A stretch of DNA of 64,000 bases, taken from NCBI GenBank assembly GCA_016841205.1, contig JAENZP010000001.1, forward strand, positions 310,001 to 374,000, in the 5' to 3' direction. Numbering within the stretch: the first letter of the stretch is position 1; every line of letters starts with the position of its first letter. The position numbers and the translations under genes were made by a program. Below, one piece after another: positions 27,151-35,745 of this stretch. A model generated the notes under the pieces. That model had not been told where the DNA came from. It saw only the letters and a list, made by a program, of their open reading frames with translations, and searched no databases. The stretch comes from Desulfoscipio geothermicus. GTDB taxonomy: Bacteria; Bacillota; Desulfotomaculia; Desulfotomaculales; Desulfallaceae.

Positions 27151-27311
27151 GTTGCACCTCCTTTCTTAATTATTTTAGTTATCATGAGAGCCTTAGGAGG
27201 GAGGTGCTCTGACGCAATAAATGTATTTATAAGCCAATACGCCTATATAACCGTTATTCTTTATGCTGTTGCTTTTCACGTCTTCCCTCCTTTCTGCTCA
27301 TTGCTCCTGGA

Positions 27312-27611
27312 TTATTCCTCCGGATTGCTCTCTGGCCTATTGTCTGTTAAACAAAAGTCCAAAATGTCGCATATTCGCTTTAAGGCTGCAGTTATATACT
27401 CTTCATTCCTTGGGCTGCCTACCTGGATGCCATTAACAAGCTGCTTTACCTCTTCCTGTTTGTCAAGAATCTTTTCGTATGGCGTCTTTTCTGCTGCCTT
27501 CATTGCTGCAGCTGCTCGTTCCTCTTCCTGCCGTTTGAGTTCCTGGCAGTGTTTTTGCTTCTCTATGTACTCAGCCCTTTCTTTATCTCTAAACTCTGCG
27601 GTTGGAAACAT
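27312..27611 (-). CDS. Small charged coiled-coil protein upstream of the tape measure
   Basis: A 99-residue protein rich in Lys and Glu with a long helix (HCQELKRQEEERAAAAMKAA) and a conserved-looking C-terminal CDILDFCL. ATG 27611 follows AAGGAGG. In tailed phages a small chaperone gene often precedes the tape measure, but no frameshift partner is seen, so that role is only positional inference. Confidence 0.55.
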   Translation of the reverse strand: MFPTAEFRDKERAEYIEKQKHCQELKRQEEERAAAAMKAAEKTPYEKILDKQEEVKQLVNGIQVGSPRNEEYITAALKRICDILDFCLTDNRPESNPEE

Positions 27612-27637
27612 TTTTTCACCTCCTTCCAATTCTTCAC

Positions 27638-28507
27638 TTAGCCACTTGAAAGATCACTTAAAATTGCATCGCTTTGGCCGTCAGCGTTAAGGCAAATTCC
27701 TCCAGGGCCATACATGATGTTGGCTAAATCCTCCACTCCTCTGGTTATGTACTTAAAAATGGTTCTCCCGTTAATTCGATATTTATCCGATATTTGAGCG
27801 GTTTTCAGAGGATGATCCATAAGGTAAAATGAGAACAATATGTTGTATGCTATATCCTGCTTTTCATTAACAGCAGTAGCCTTATATCTCTCCATTGCCT
27901 GCATTAAATCTTCCCGCTCCTCCGGTGCCGCATTGCCTTTTTTAACCCGCTTTAGTGCTTCCCTCACTCGCTTATGAGCGGCTTCTCTTTCGAGATTAGG
28001 ACTGTCTTCCGGTTCGATTATATTTGGTTGGTATTCTTTGAAAAAAGAGAGAAGCCCGTTTTTGATCTCTTCTCCGAGTTCCTCAGTCAACTGTTTTGTG
28101 ATCGACTCCTGGATCCTCTCTTTGATGAAAACTTGGCTTCTCTCTTTCGGCAGCAGGTCAAGTCCACCTACTCCATACAAAATGACGGTCAAGTCCTTTA
28201 CCCCTAAATCTATAAGCTTGTGTACCGTTCTCTTGTTTATATGTAATACCTTCTCTATTTGGCCCGGCTTTAAAGGGCGGCTTGCAAAATTATAATACAG
28301 CAGTGCATTATATCTTATGGCCTCTTTGCCCCCAAACGCCAAGCTTTCATAGCTCCTCATTGCTTTTTTAAGAAATTCCTTTTCTTCTGTCTTTGACATT
28401 CCATATCTATATCTATAAAGAGCACGTCTGATAACTCGATAACGCTTTTTTACTACAATTTCCGAACAATCCTCCAGCTCAATAAGTTCTTGAATACTAA
28501 TTTCCAT
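27638..28507 (-). CDS. Phage transcriptional regulator with an internally duplicated HTH
   Basis: A 289-residue protein made of two copies of the same roughly 90-residue unit, about residues 15-115 and 185-285. Both units share AI-YN-L, RPLKPGQI/HPLKTAQI, LHINKRTVHK/YRINGRTIFK and the ending L-x-VILYGVGGL/L-ANIMYGPGGI. The RTVHK segment looks like a recognition helix as in sigma region 4 or ArpU-type phage regulators. ATG 28507 follows AGGAGG. It lies 10 bases after the sigma-factor gene, suggesting late-gene control of the downstream tape measure. Confidence 0.65.
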   Translation of the reverse strand: MEISIQELIELEDCSEIVVKKRYRVIRRALYRYRYGMSKTEEKEFLKKAMRSYESLAFGGKEAIRYNALLYYNFASRPLKPGQIEKVLHINKRTVHKLIDLGVKDLTVILYGVGGLDLLPKERSQVFIKERIQESITKQLTEELGEEIKNGLLSFFKEYQPNIIEPEDSPNLEREAAHKRVREALKRVKKGNAAPEEREDLMQAMERYKATAVNEKQDIAYNILFSFYLMDHPLKTAQISDKYRINGRTIFKYITRGVEDLANIMYGPGGICLNADGQSDAILSDLSSG

Positions 28508-28517
28508 GTCGTACCTC

Positions 28518-29240
28518 CTAAATTGGTTTGAGCCCGCTATCATTAAAAAGATCATCAAAATGTGAGAGATTTAGGTATTCAGGGAAGGTGTCTTTTGATC
28601 TCCATGCATATGCCCTCCTTAATTCCTGTATAGCCTTTGATCGACGTAAGTGTCTATAAGCATAGTGCCTGGTTTTTCTTGTAAAATCATAATCCCATCC
28701 AAACTCCATGCCTATTTCCTCCTTTGTTTTGTTTTCATAAAATGCCGCATAGATCAATTGTTGCTCCTTCGACGGAAGCCTCTCTATTTCTCTTCTGACA
28801 ATAATTCTCATTTCATTTAGTTCACAATAATCGTATACATCCGCATCAGGGTCACTAATTATATCCTGCAAAGCAAAGTTTTCATCATTGTTAGATATGG
28901 GGGCTTCAAGTGAAATGGTCTCGACCTCCCGATTTACTGCCTTGTCTCCGGTCGGGAACGCTATACCCAGCTCCCTCCAGCATTCTCCCGCTATACAAAA
29001 ATCAAGATACGATGTGAATTTCAGTTCCTTCTCCGGCGAGTATTGCTTCAACGCGTTCAGGTATGCGAAGTATCCGCACTGTACCAAGTCCTCCGGCCTC
29101 ACGCCCTTCCTGTTGCCCTCGCAATGCTTGAAGTACCGGCTCGTAATTTTGTATATCAGCGGGGCCACTGCAAAATAGAGCTTGTGCAGGCTTTCGGTAT
29201 CACCCTGGGCCGCCATGATCGCCAGCTCTTCATTTGTCAC
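28518..29240 (-). CDS. Sigma-70 family RNA polymerase sigma factor
   Basis: A 240-residue sigma factor. The region-2 core is visible as RPEDLVQCGYFAYLNALKQY followed by FTSYLDFCIAGECWREL around residues 50-95. Region 4 is near residues 155-190 (LPSKEQQLIYAAFYENKTKEEIG). GTG 29240 follows GGAGGGGGG. It lies between the replication protein and the duplicated regulator, so it probably drives expression within the element. Confidence 0.85.
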   Translation of the reverse strand: MTNEELAIMAAQGDTESLHKLYFAVAPLIYKITSRYFKHCEGNRKGVRPEDLVQCGYFAYLNALKQYSPEKELKFTSYLDFCIAGECWRELGIAFPTGDKAVNREVETISLEAPISNNDENFALQDIISDPDADVYDYCELNEMRIIVRREIERLPSKEQQLIYAAFYENKTKEEIGMEFGWDYDFTRKTRHYAYRHLRRSKAIQELRRAYAWRSKDTFPEYLNLSHFDDLFNDSGLKPI

Positions 29241-29363
29241 TTGAACGCTCCCCCCCTCCGTGATAGAATGTGGTTGGGTGCTTGTTAATAAATGGTTAAA
29301 CCACGAAGCGGGAGCTATTTCAAAGGCTCTCGTTTTTATTTTTGTTTTTTGACAACCATAGCC

Positions 29364-30263
29364 TTATGCTTGTTTAAAGCCCGCGAGCGGGTCTTGTCTG
29401 GGTTTTGAATTTTGCTCCTTCCCTGGTTGGCTACTCCTCTCAAAATGCTTTGTATCGTCTCCACCTTGTATCCCTTCCTCGTATTCATCATCCCATCTTC
29501 CCTGGTTTAGCCAAGTGGCTGGGTTAGGTATAAATCGACCATATTCCTCCTTCCACTGCCATGTATCTGTTGCTACGGCCACGGCCTCCATGATTTTGGT
29601 ATGTAGATTAGCGTCTGGATTTTCGCGCTTCCATGACTTAAAGGCAGCCTTCTTACCTACCTTCTTCGGATATGCCGCCCAGAATTCATTAAACCGTTCC
29701 ACCATGACGGGCTCTTCGTCGCTGTCAGACTGTCTCTCTGATTCTTTAGTTGAATGATCAATAATAGATTGATTTAATAGATTGATATTTGTTGCGGCAT
29801 TTTCACCAGATGGGTGCGGTAATTCTGCCGTAGAGGGTGCGGCATTTTCACCAGATGGGTGTGGTATTTCCGCCGTACCCTCTGGTATTTCCGCCGTACC
29901 CTCTGGTAAATTTACCGTAGGGGGTTTGTCTCGAAAATATACCAAGGTCTCATAATTGACTGCATAGCCGTAATACGAGAAACTCCCGCCGCCTTTAATA
30001 TGCTTGTGGCAGAGTACCTGTGCATTACAAAGCGCCTTGAAATGCTTCCGGTATAATCTGTCCTTGCTTATTCGAAGGACAGGGAGATCATCAAGCACTG
30101 ACTGGTAGTTCACCCAGTAATAAATTCCGTCCGACTCGACGACACTCTGCATTTTCCCTGTACCACAAAAGTCTACAAACCAGCGCAGCACGAGAAGGTC
30201 GTCGTTGCTTAGCCCAAGCTCGACCGCCCGAGGTTGCGAAAATCCATGTATGCTATACTTCAC
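29364..30263 (-). CDS. Phage replication initiator/replisome organiser
   Basis: A 299-residue protein. The N-terminal winged-helix region (residues 1-115) reads like phage replication initiators. The C-terminal block FNEFWAAYPKKVGKKAAFKSW near residue 190 and RFIPNPATWLNQGRWDDE near 245 are typical of these proteins. The linker at about 120-155 is a run of short repeats (EIPEGTA, HPSGENAA) encoded by tandem DNA repeats near 29800-29905. Start is GTG 30263 behind GGTGGGGTGA. It likely recruits helicase for element replication. Confidence 0.75.
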   Translation of the reverse strand: MKYSIHGFSQPRAVELGLSNDDLLVLRWFVDFCGTGKMQSVVESDGIYYWVNYQSVLDDLPVLRISKDRLYRKHFKALCNAQVLCHKHIKGGGSFSYYGYAVNYETLVYFRDKPPTVNLPEGTAEIPEGTAEIPHPSGENAAPSTAELPHPSGENAATNINLLNQSIIDHSTKESERQSDSDEEPVMVERFNEFWAAYPKKVGKKAAFKSWKRENPDANLHTKIMEAVAVATDTWQWKEEYGRFIPNPATWLNQGRWDDEYEEGIQGGDDTKHFERSSQPGKEQNSKPRQDPLAGFKQA

Positions 30264-30359
30264 TCACCCCACCACCCTGCCCTGCACCCGGTGGATAATA
30301 CCGCGTTGCCCGGCAGGCACTCCCTCAGGTGGTTTTCATAGGGCTTCAAGTGGAGCGGA

Positions 30360-30587
30360 TCACATTCCAAATGCCTCACGCATGCTGCCATCGTTACCGC
30401 CTCCTCGCTTCATCGCACCAAGCTCCATTATGACTTGCCGGACCTTTGCCTTGTCTTCCGGAGATAGCTCGTCCCGTAATTTCCGGCAAAACGTTGATTC
30501 TGCACAGCCCAGACGCTTTGCAATCTGCCAATGGGCCACATTAGCCTGCTTGGCCTCTTTTCGGATATCATTGTTGGCGTTGCTCAT
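30360..30587 (-). CDS. Small phage HTH protein (Cro-like position)
   Basis: A 75-residue protein with a helix-turn-helix-like stretch (HWQIAKRLGCAESTFCRKLR) near residues 19-38. ATG 30587 follows AAGGGAGGG. It is the first gene of the leftward early operon, opposite the repressor, the place where Cro-like regulators lie. Confidence 0.7.
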   Translation of the reverse strand: MSNANNDIRKEAKQANVAHWQIAKRLGCAESTFCRKLRDELSPEDKAKVRQVIMELGAMKRGGGNDGSMREAFGM

Positions 30588-30660
30588 GTTGCACCCTCCC
30601 TTGCATATAATTGTTGTTGTTGCTATTGATTACTGAATAGTTATGTTGTATTATGTCTTC

Positions 30661-30689
30661 AGGATAATTCTTGTTGCTGTTGTTGTCAA
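30661..30689 (-). promoter_or_regulatory. Early leftward promoter
   Basis: TTGACA (30684-30689) and TATCCT (30661-30666) on the minus strand with a 17-base spacer. Nearby GTTGTTGTTGCT and TTGTTGCTGTTGTTG repeats (30610-30688) flank it and may be repressor sites. Confidence 0.6.
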
Positions 30690-30788
30690 TCTAGCATATG
30701 GCAATTCAACAATGTTATTCATTTTAAATATTTGCGGCTCTGGTACGCCGCTTATTTAATGATGTGTTAAACAAAAAGGAGGCATAAA

Positions 30789-31403
30789 ATGGGAGGAAGC
30801 AAAATCAACGAAACCGAGGGTCGGGTGCGGCAATGTTTTTCTGAACGCCTTCGGGGGTTACGCAAAGGGCGCAAGCTCTCTCAGGATGAATTTGGCACAG
30901 CTCTTGGCTTGTCTCGTGGCAGTATCAGCTATTATGAAAAGCAGAGCCGAACGGCTCCGATAGATGTCCTGTATACCGTTGCAGATTTTTTTAACGTGTC
31001 CGCCGATTTCCTACTGGGGTTGAAAGAGGAGCCTGATCCGTATATTGCTCATCTGAAACTCGGTCCTCGAGGGTCTTCTCTTTATCCTCCGCACATTGCA
31101 GGGGAAGCCACCTCCCTAATCTCTCAGCAGTCCGAATTATGGAGCGCCTTTGCTCGTGCTTCGCTCTCGCTTCCGACAGCATCCGGACTACGCGATAATC
31201 TGTTCAGTGACGTCATGGATACCGTGGGCGCTTATTTGGTCGTGGCGCAGTTCCTCCAAGCAGGGAAGCCTATAACGGAGTTGATTTCAGCCCTTCAGTC
31301 TGCCGGGGTATCTGCCGAGCTTTCCCTGTCTCTCCTTGCCCAAGTCGTTAAACTTCAGGAAGATGCCGGTGGGAACAATTCGGATGGTGAGAAACAAGCA
31401 TAA
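30789..31403 (+). CDS. Phage CI-like repressor (XRE family)
   Basis: A 204-residue protein with an N-terminal XRE helix-turn-helix (about residues 15-70, LRKGRKLSQDEFGTALGLSR) and a helical C-terminal region of unknown fold with no Ser-Lys LexA-type protease motif. ATG 30789 follows AAAGGAGG. It is divergent from the early leftward operon and upstream of the integrase, the standard lysogeny layout, so it most likely keeps the element silent. Confidence 0.85.
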   Translation: MGGSKINETEGRVRQCFSERLRGLRKGRKLSQDEFGTALGLSRGSISYYEKQSRTAPIDVLYTVADFFNVSADFLLGLKEEPDPYIAHLKLGPRGSSLYPPHIAGEATSLISQQSELWSAFARASLSLPTASGLRDNLFSDVMDTVGAYLVVAQFLQAGKPITELISALQSAGVSAELSLSLLAQVVKLQEDAGGNNSDGEKQA

Positions 31404-31408
31404 GGAAT

Positions 31409-31440
31409 AGCCCCTGGCCTTTTCCGGCTGGGGCTTTTAT
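31409..31440 (+). terminator. Terminator between repressor and integrase
   Basis: AGCCCC and GGGGCT arms with inner GGCC/GGCT pairing, followed by TTTTAT. Integrase would need partial read-through or its own weak promoter. Confidence 0.7.
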
Positions 31441-31456
31441 GAAAGGAGGCGCTGGC

Positions 31457-32563
31457 TTGCCTGTTTACAAAGACGAAAAAAGGAAGACCTGGTATTGTGC
31501 CTTCCGGTATAAGGATTGGACTGGGACTTCCTGCCAGCATAAGAAGAGGGGCTTTGCTAAAAAATCCGAGGCCCAGGAATACGAACGGGATTTCCTGAAA
31601 AAACAGAGCGGCAGCTGTGATATGGCCTTCGGATCCATGGTGGAACTCTACATGGAAGATTGCAAGTCGCGGCTCCGGCCCACGACCTACGAAGGTAAGA
31701 AATATCTCATTGATTCTAAAATTCTTCCGGCTTTTAAAGATTTACCTGTCAATGCTATAACAGCAGCGACGGTGCGTAAATGGCAGAATAAGCTCCTGGA
31801 TGATGAGGCCGAATATGCTCCTACGTACCTAAAAACGATAAATAATCAGCTGTCGGCCATTTTCAATTATGCCCGCCGGTACTATGGCTTGTCTGTTAAT
31901 CCTGCAGCTGTGGCCGGATCCATAGGTAAAAAGAACGCAGAGGCTATGCAGTTCTGGACAACTGATGAATTTCAGCTCTTTGCTGCAGCTGTTTCGGATA
32001 AGCCTGCAGCCTATGCTATTTTCAATACTTTATTCTGGACTGGCATGCGCTCCGGGGAGCTCCTGGCGCTTACCCTTAATGACGTGAATTTCGAGGCCAA
32101 AACCATAAGCATAACAAAAAGCTACGCCCGCATTAATAGTGAAGATGTCATTTCGCCTCCAAAGACACCCAAGAGCCGCCGGGTTATCACCGCTCCTGAT
32201 TTCCTTCTCGATATACTGAAAGATTACGCTGGCCGCCTGGTTGACTATGAACCTTCAGAGCGGTTGTTCGAATATACAAAGCATTTTCTTCAAAACGAGA
32301 TGGCTCGCGGCTGCAAGAAGTCAGGCGTAAAAAAAATACGTGTTCATGACGTCCGCCACTCCCACGCATCGTTACTGATTGAACTTGGCTTTTCTCCACT
32401 GCTTATATCAGAGCGTCTTGGCCATGAAAATATCGAGACCACTCTGGAAACATATGCCCATTTGTACCCTGACAAGCATGGCGAAGTTTCCGACAAGCTG
32501 GACGCTCTCTACGCTCCAAAGAATAACCCAAAAGCAGATAAAAATCCGGGAAATTCAGAATAA
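31457..32563 (+). CDS. int: Tyrosine site-specific integrase
   Basis: A 368-residue phage-type integrase. An N-terminal AP2-like arm-binding domain (about residues 1-55, YKDEKRKTWYCAFRYKDW) is followed by a SAM-like core-binding domain (about 60-160) and the catalytic domain. The active residues are all present: Arg in WTGMRSGELLAL, HDVRHSHASLL (HxxR), LGHENIETT and the nucleophile Tyr in LETYAHLYP. The TTG at 31457 is favoured, seven bases after AAAGGAGG. It lies next to the guaA junction, whose end sequence is its presumed attachment core. Confidence 0.93.
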   Translation: MPVYKDEKRKTWYCAFRYKDWTGTSCQHKKRGFAKKSEAQEYERDFLKKQSGSCDMAFGSMVELYMEDCKSRLRPTTYEGKKYLIDSKILPAFKDLPVNAITAATVRKWQNKLLDDEAEYAPTYLKTINNQLSAIFNYARRYYGLSVNPAAVAGSIGKKNAEAMQFWTTDEFQLFAAAVSDKPAAYAIFNTLFWTGMRSGELLALTLNDVNFEAKTISITKSYARINSEDVISPPKTPKSRRVITAPDFLLDILKDYAGRLVDYEPSERLFEYTKHFLQNEMARGCKKSGVKKIRVHDVRHSHASLLIELGFSPLLISERLGHENIETTLETYAHLYPDKHGEVSDKLDALYAPKNNPKADKNPGNSE

Positions 32564-32596
32564 TGCTGCCATTCTGCTGCCACAGGCAAAAATTAA

Positions 32597-32638
32597 GCCT
32601 CTGAAACCCTTTATCCTACTGGCTTCAGAGGCATTTTA
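32597..32638 (+). terminator. Terminator of the integrase gene
   Basis: GCCTCTGAA (32597-32605) pairs with TTCAGAGGC (32624-32632), followed by ATTTTAA. It ends just before the guaA stop codon. Confidence 0.75.
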
Positions 32639-32642
32639 ACGT

Positions 32643-32657
32643 CTATTCCCACTCAAT
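32643..32657. repeat. att site in the guaA 3' end (copy 1)
   Basis: CTATTCCCACTCAAT, which on the minus strand encodes the end of guaA (IEWE and the TAG stop). Insertion here leaves guaA intact. Variant copies lie at 13994 and 12393. Confidence 0.75.
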
Positions 32658-34184
32658 GGTCGCTGGAGGCTTGGAGGTGATGTCGTATACCACCCGGTTG
32701 ACACCGTTCACCTCATTGACAATACGATTTGATATACGCTCCAGCACATCATAAGGTATTTTGGCCCAGTCGGCAGTCATACCGTCATGAGAGTGAACTG
32801 CCCTGATGGCCACCGTATGGGCATAGCTACGCTCGTCACCCATCACACCAACGCTGTATAAATTAGGCAGCACGGCAAAGTACTGCCAAATTTCCCTGTC
32901 CAGCCCGGCCCTGGCGATTTCACCAGTCACAATAGCGTCAGCTTCCTGGAGCAAAGCTATTTTATCCGTGCTGACCTCACCCAGTATACGTACGGCCAAG
33001 CCGGGCCCGGGGAACGGCTGGCGCCAAACTATCTCGGCTGGCATACCCAGTTCCTCACCCACCTGGCGCACCTCGTCTTTAAAAAGCCAGCGCAACGGCT
33101 CAATCAGGGACATACGCATATCCTCCGGCAGGCCGCCCACATTATGGTGCGATTTAATCACCGCCGCTGTGGCCGTACCGCTTTCCACCACGTCCGGGTA
33201 CAAGGTACCCTGTACCAGGAAATCTATCTCGCCAAGCTTGGCGGCTTCTTCCTCAAATACTCGGATAAACTCCTCACCGATTATTTTACGCTTACGTTCC
33301 GGGTCGGAAACCCCCTGCAGTTTAGTTAAAAACCGCTGCGCTGCATCTACATATATTAGGTTTATGTTGAAGCCTTCACGGAAAAAATGCTGTACCGCTT
33401 CGGCTTCCCCTTTACGTAAAAGCCCGTGATTAACAAATACACAGGTCAGCTGATCTCCGATGGCCCGGTGTACCAGTACGGCGGCCACCGATGAGTCCAC
33501 ACCGCCGCTTAATGCGCAAAGCACCTGCCGGCTGCCCACCTCTTGCTTAATGTCCACCACGGTATGCTCGATAAAGGATTCCATCGTCCAGCTACCGCTG
33601 CAACCGCAAATATCATATAAGAAATAGTGTAATATATCCAGCCCTTTGGGGGTATGCACCACTTCGGGATGAAACTGCACCGCGTACAGCCCGCGCTCTT
33701 CATCTGCCATTGCGGCTACCGGAGCCTGCCCGGTACGGGCCAGGATACTAAAACCAGGCGGCGCTGCCTCCACCAGATCACCGTGACTCATCCAGCACTG
33801 ATCCCGCTCCCCCATACAACCAAGCAGGCCATCCCCGGGAATAACCTCAAGCTCTGTTTTACCATACTCCTTCTGATTGGCCCGGTTTACCTCACCACCC
33901 AGTTGCAGCGCCATTAACTGCATACCGTAACAAATACCAAAAATGGGTATGTTTAAATCGTATATCGCCTTATCCACCACCGGAGCGTCTTTTTGGTACA
34001 CACTGGAAGGACCTCCGGAAAATATAATGCCCCGCGGTTTTTTGGCCTCTAATTGAGCCAGCGGGGTGTTAAATGGCAGCATTTCACAAAAGACATTGCC
34101 CTCGCGAATACGGCGGGCAATCAGTTGGCTGTATTGCCCGCCAAAATCGAGGACTACAACCATCTCCCGTTCGGGTACAGACAT
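32643..34184 (-). CDS. guaA: GMP synthase (glutamine-hydrolysing)
   Basis: Converts XMP to GMP with ATP and glutamine. The 513-residue protein has the class I glutaminase domain (FGICYGMQ nucleophile near residue 80 and the FHPE histidine near 170), the ATP-pyrophosphatase P-loop [10 protein letters not shown] near 225 and the universal C-terminal [11 protein letters not shown] 34184 follows TTGGAGG. It is followed, through the inserted elements, by the purine operon on the same strand, which was its original neighbour. Its last codons serve as the element attachment site. Confidence 0.97.
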   Translation of the reverse strand: MSVPEREMVVVLDFGGQYSQLIARRIREGNVFCEMLPFNTPLAQLEAKKPRGIIFSGGPSSVYQKDAPVVDKAIYDLNIPIFGICYGMQLMALQLGGEVNRANQKEYGKTELEVIPGDGLLGCMGERDQCWMSHGDLVEAAPPGFSILARTGQAPVAAMADEERGLYAVQFHPEVVHTPKGLDILHYFLYDICGCSGSWTMESFIEHTVVDIKQEVGSRQVLCALSGGVDSSVAAVLVHRAIGDQLTCVFVNHGLLRKGEAEAVQHFFREGFNINLIYVDAAQRFLTKLQGVSDPERKRKIIGEEFIRVFEEEAAKLGEIDFLVQGTLYPDVVESGTATAAVIKSHHNVGGLPEDMRMSLIEPLRWLFKDEVRQVGEELGMPAEIVWRQPFPGPGLAVRILGEVSTDKIALLQEADAIVTGEIARAGLDREIWQYFAVLPNLYSVGVMGDERSYAHTVAIRAVHSHDGMTADWAKIPYDVLERISNRIVNEVNGVNRVVYDITSKPPATIEWE

Positions 34185-34274
34185 CTTTACTTTCCTCCAA
34201 TACGCAAACTATTTTCATGGTACAGGGTGTAAAAAGGTTGAAGATTGACTATTGCTCATGTATGCTAAAAAGTA

Positions 34275-34817
34275 CTACTTAACTTGATAGATCTCCTTTT
34301 TCAATACATAAATTTCGGGTAAATAACGGTATTTTTCATTATAATCAAGTCCGTAGCCGACCACAAATTGATCAAGTATAGTAAAGCCATTGTATTTTAC
34401 CGGCACTTCGGCTTGCCGTCGGGAGGGCTTGTCCAGCATGGTGCAAATACGCACGCTGGCCGGGTTACGTGCCTTTAAAATTTTCAGCAAATAGGTCATT
34501 GTAAGCCCGGTATCCACGATATCCTCAACAATGAGTATATGCCGGTTTTCAATACTTTTATCCAGATCCTTTAAGATGCGCACCACACCGGTTGATTTGC
34601 TGGAGGCCCCGTAACTGGACAAGGCCATAAAATCAATGCTCACGTCTATACTCATGGCTCTGATTAAATCGGCCATGAACACCGCGGCACCTTTCAAAAT
34701 ACCTACCATTAAAAGATCTTGGCCTGCGTAATCCCTGGAAATAATGTCCCCCAGTTCATGCACCTTGTTATCTATGTCCACTCTAGAAAATAAAATTTTT
34801 TCGACATCGGGGTGCAA
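34275..34817 (-). CDS. hpt: Hypoxanthine (guanine) phosphoribosyltransferase
   Basis: Salvages hypoxanthine and guanine with PRPP. The 180-residue enzyme contains DLLMVGILKGAAVFMADL, the FMALSSYGAS flexible-loop region and the PRPP-binding ILIVEDIVDTGLTM near residue 97. Start is TTG 34817, eight bases after AGGAGG. It is transcribed leftward toward guaA from its own promoter, so guanine salvage and guaA probably share transcription. Confidence 0.95.
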   Translation of the reverse strand: MHPDVEKILFSRVDIDNKVHELGDIISRDYAGQDLLMVGILKGAAVFMADLIRAMSIDVSIDFMALSSYGASSKSTGVVRILKDLDKSIENRHILIVEDIVDTGLTMTYLLKILKARNPASVRICTMLDKPSRRQAEVPVKYNGFTILDQFVVGYGLDYNEKYRYLPEIYVLKKEIYQVK

Positions 34818-34849
34818 AATAAATTCCTCCTAATATCTAAATCTGGATT

Positions 34850-34879
34850 ATTATAACAAGACTTTAAAAACATTGTCAA
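34850..34879 (-). promoter_or_regulatory. Promoter of hpt-guaA
   Basis: TTGACA (34874-34879) and TATAAT (34850-34855) on the minus strand, 18-base spacer. Confidence 0.75.
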
Positions 34880-34895
34880 TATACAGGGCCTTATG

Positions 34896-35591
34896 TTACA
34901 TTTCCGGTGGCATTACTTTGATCTGTTTGTCAAAATCCCACATCTGCATAGTTATCTCCAGTTTATCCTTTTTACCGTTTTTACCGGTGGCCTCGATATG
35001 CGCTTTTTTAATAACCTGTTCACCAGGATGCACCCAAACCCGGTATTTAAAATCATCATAACTTAATTCCATTAACTCATTTTGAACAATGGGTTGAAAT
35101 TCCAATACCCTGAATTTATCGTTATTGATTTTTTCCGCTTCCAGCTCCTGAATAAAAGGTACATCTTTGAAATTGAAATTCCCCAGCGGGTTAAATTCAG
35201 TAACAAAAAGCTCGGACTCGGCCATTTTATTGCCTTCCAGGCTGGTCCAATTATCAGACCAGTAACCCTTGAGAAAGGTTTGCTCACCGGTATGGATAAA
35301 TTCCACCGGCATATCCTGCATGGTACCGGTTATATGTATACTATCCGGGGCCACCCGCTCGCCTTTGACGTCAGAGATAACATTATCCCCTATTTTAACG
35401 AGCATACTAAAACGAAATGAGCTAGCATTAAGGGTTTTTTCCAAAGCAGAGGCAAAAAGTTCCTCCGGCGACACATGAACTTTAGCATAGTAAGTTCCAC
35501 CAATCCGGTAAATACCAAGCACTAGTAATATTGCAGCCAGTAAACCCAGCAGTATCTTTTTATCCAACACCAGCCAATGCGGCTTAGCCAA
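34896..35591 (-). CDS. Membrane-anchored LolA/LppX-like protein
   Basis: A 231-residue protein with a single N-terminal membrane helix (about residues 12-30) and an exterior domain with the half-barrel strand pattern of LolA/LppX-type lipid-binding proteins (SFRFSMLVKIGDNVISDVKG, DSIHITGTMQDMPVEF). It lacks a lipobox cysteine. Firmicutes have many such proteins of unknown role. ATG 35591 follows a GGAGTGAA site. Assignment to the fold is by pattern only. Confidence 0.6.
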   Translation of the reverse strand: MAKPHWLVLDKKILLGLLAAILLVLGIYRIGGTYYAKVHVSPEELFASALEKTLNASSFRFSMLVKIGDNVISDVKGERVAPDSIHITGTMQDMPVEFIHTGEQTFLKGYWSDNWTSLEGNKMAESELFVTEFNPLGNFNFKDVPFIQELEAEKINNDKFRVLEFQPIVQNELMELSYDDFKYRVWVHPGEQVIKKAHIEATGKNGKKDKLEITMQMWDFDKQIKVMPPEM

Positions 35592-35745
35592 ATTAATTCA
35601 CTCCTTTGTACCAAAAAAATATACATGTAAATTTATACGATATTCATCCCATAAATATTCCTTTTGGCAGTGCTATCCTGTTTTTTAAATATCAATTGTG
35701 GTAAAATATGAATGTTTTAAAAATAAATAGGGAGTGCTTGGCAAG

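Larger units (their letters stand above)
13994..32642. mobile_element. 18.6-kb integrative element (defective prophage or satellite) at the guaA 3' end
   Basis: Bounded by direct repeats of the guaA end, with a tyrosine integrase beside the guaA junction reading toward it. The content is phage-like: repressor and divergent early genes, replication proteins, a sigma factor and a full tape-measure protein. No terminase, portal, head, sheath or lysin gene is visible, so it cannot build particles by itself. Cargo includes a HEPN-motif protein, HTH-Fic, DUF5131 and two secreted proteins. Confidence 0.8.

Noticed and set aside
29800-29905. Tandem repeats as a replication origin iteron array
   Set aside because: They encode an in-frame linker of the replication protein. 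An iteron role cannot be excluded but nothing else supports it.
34185-34274. Guanine riboswitch before guaA
   Set aside because: The 90-base gap lacks purine-aptamer loop motifs and hpt is directly upstream.
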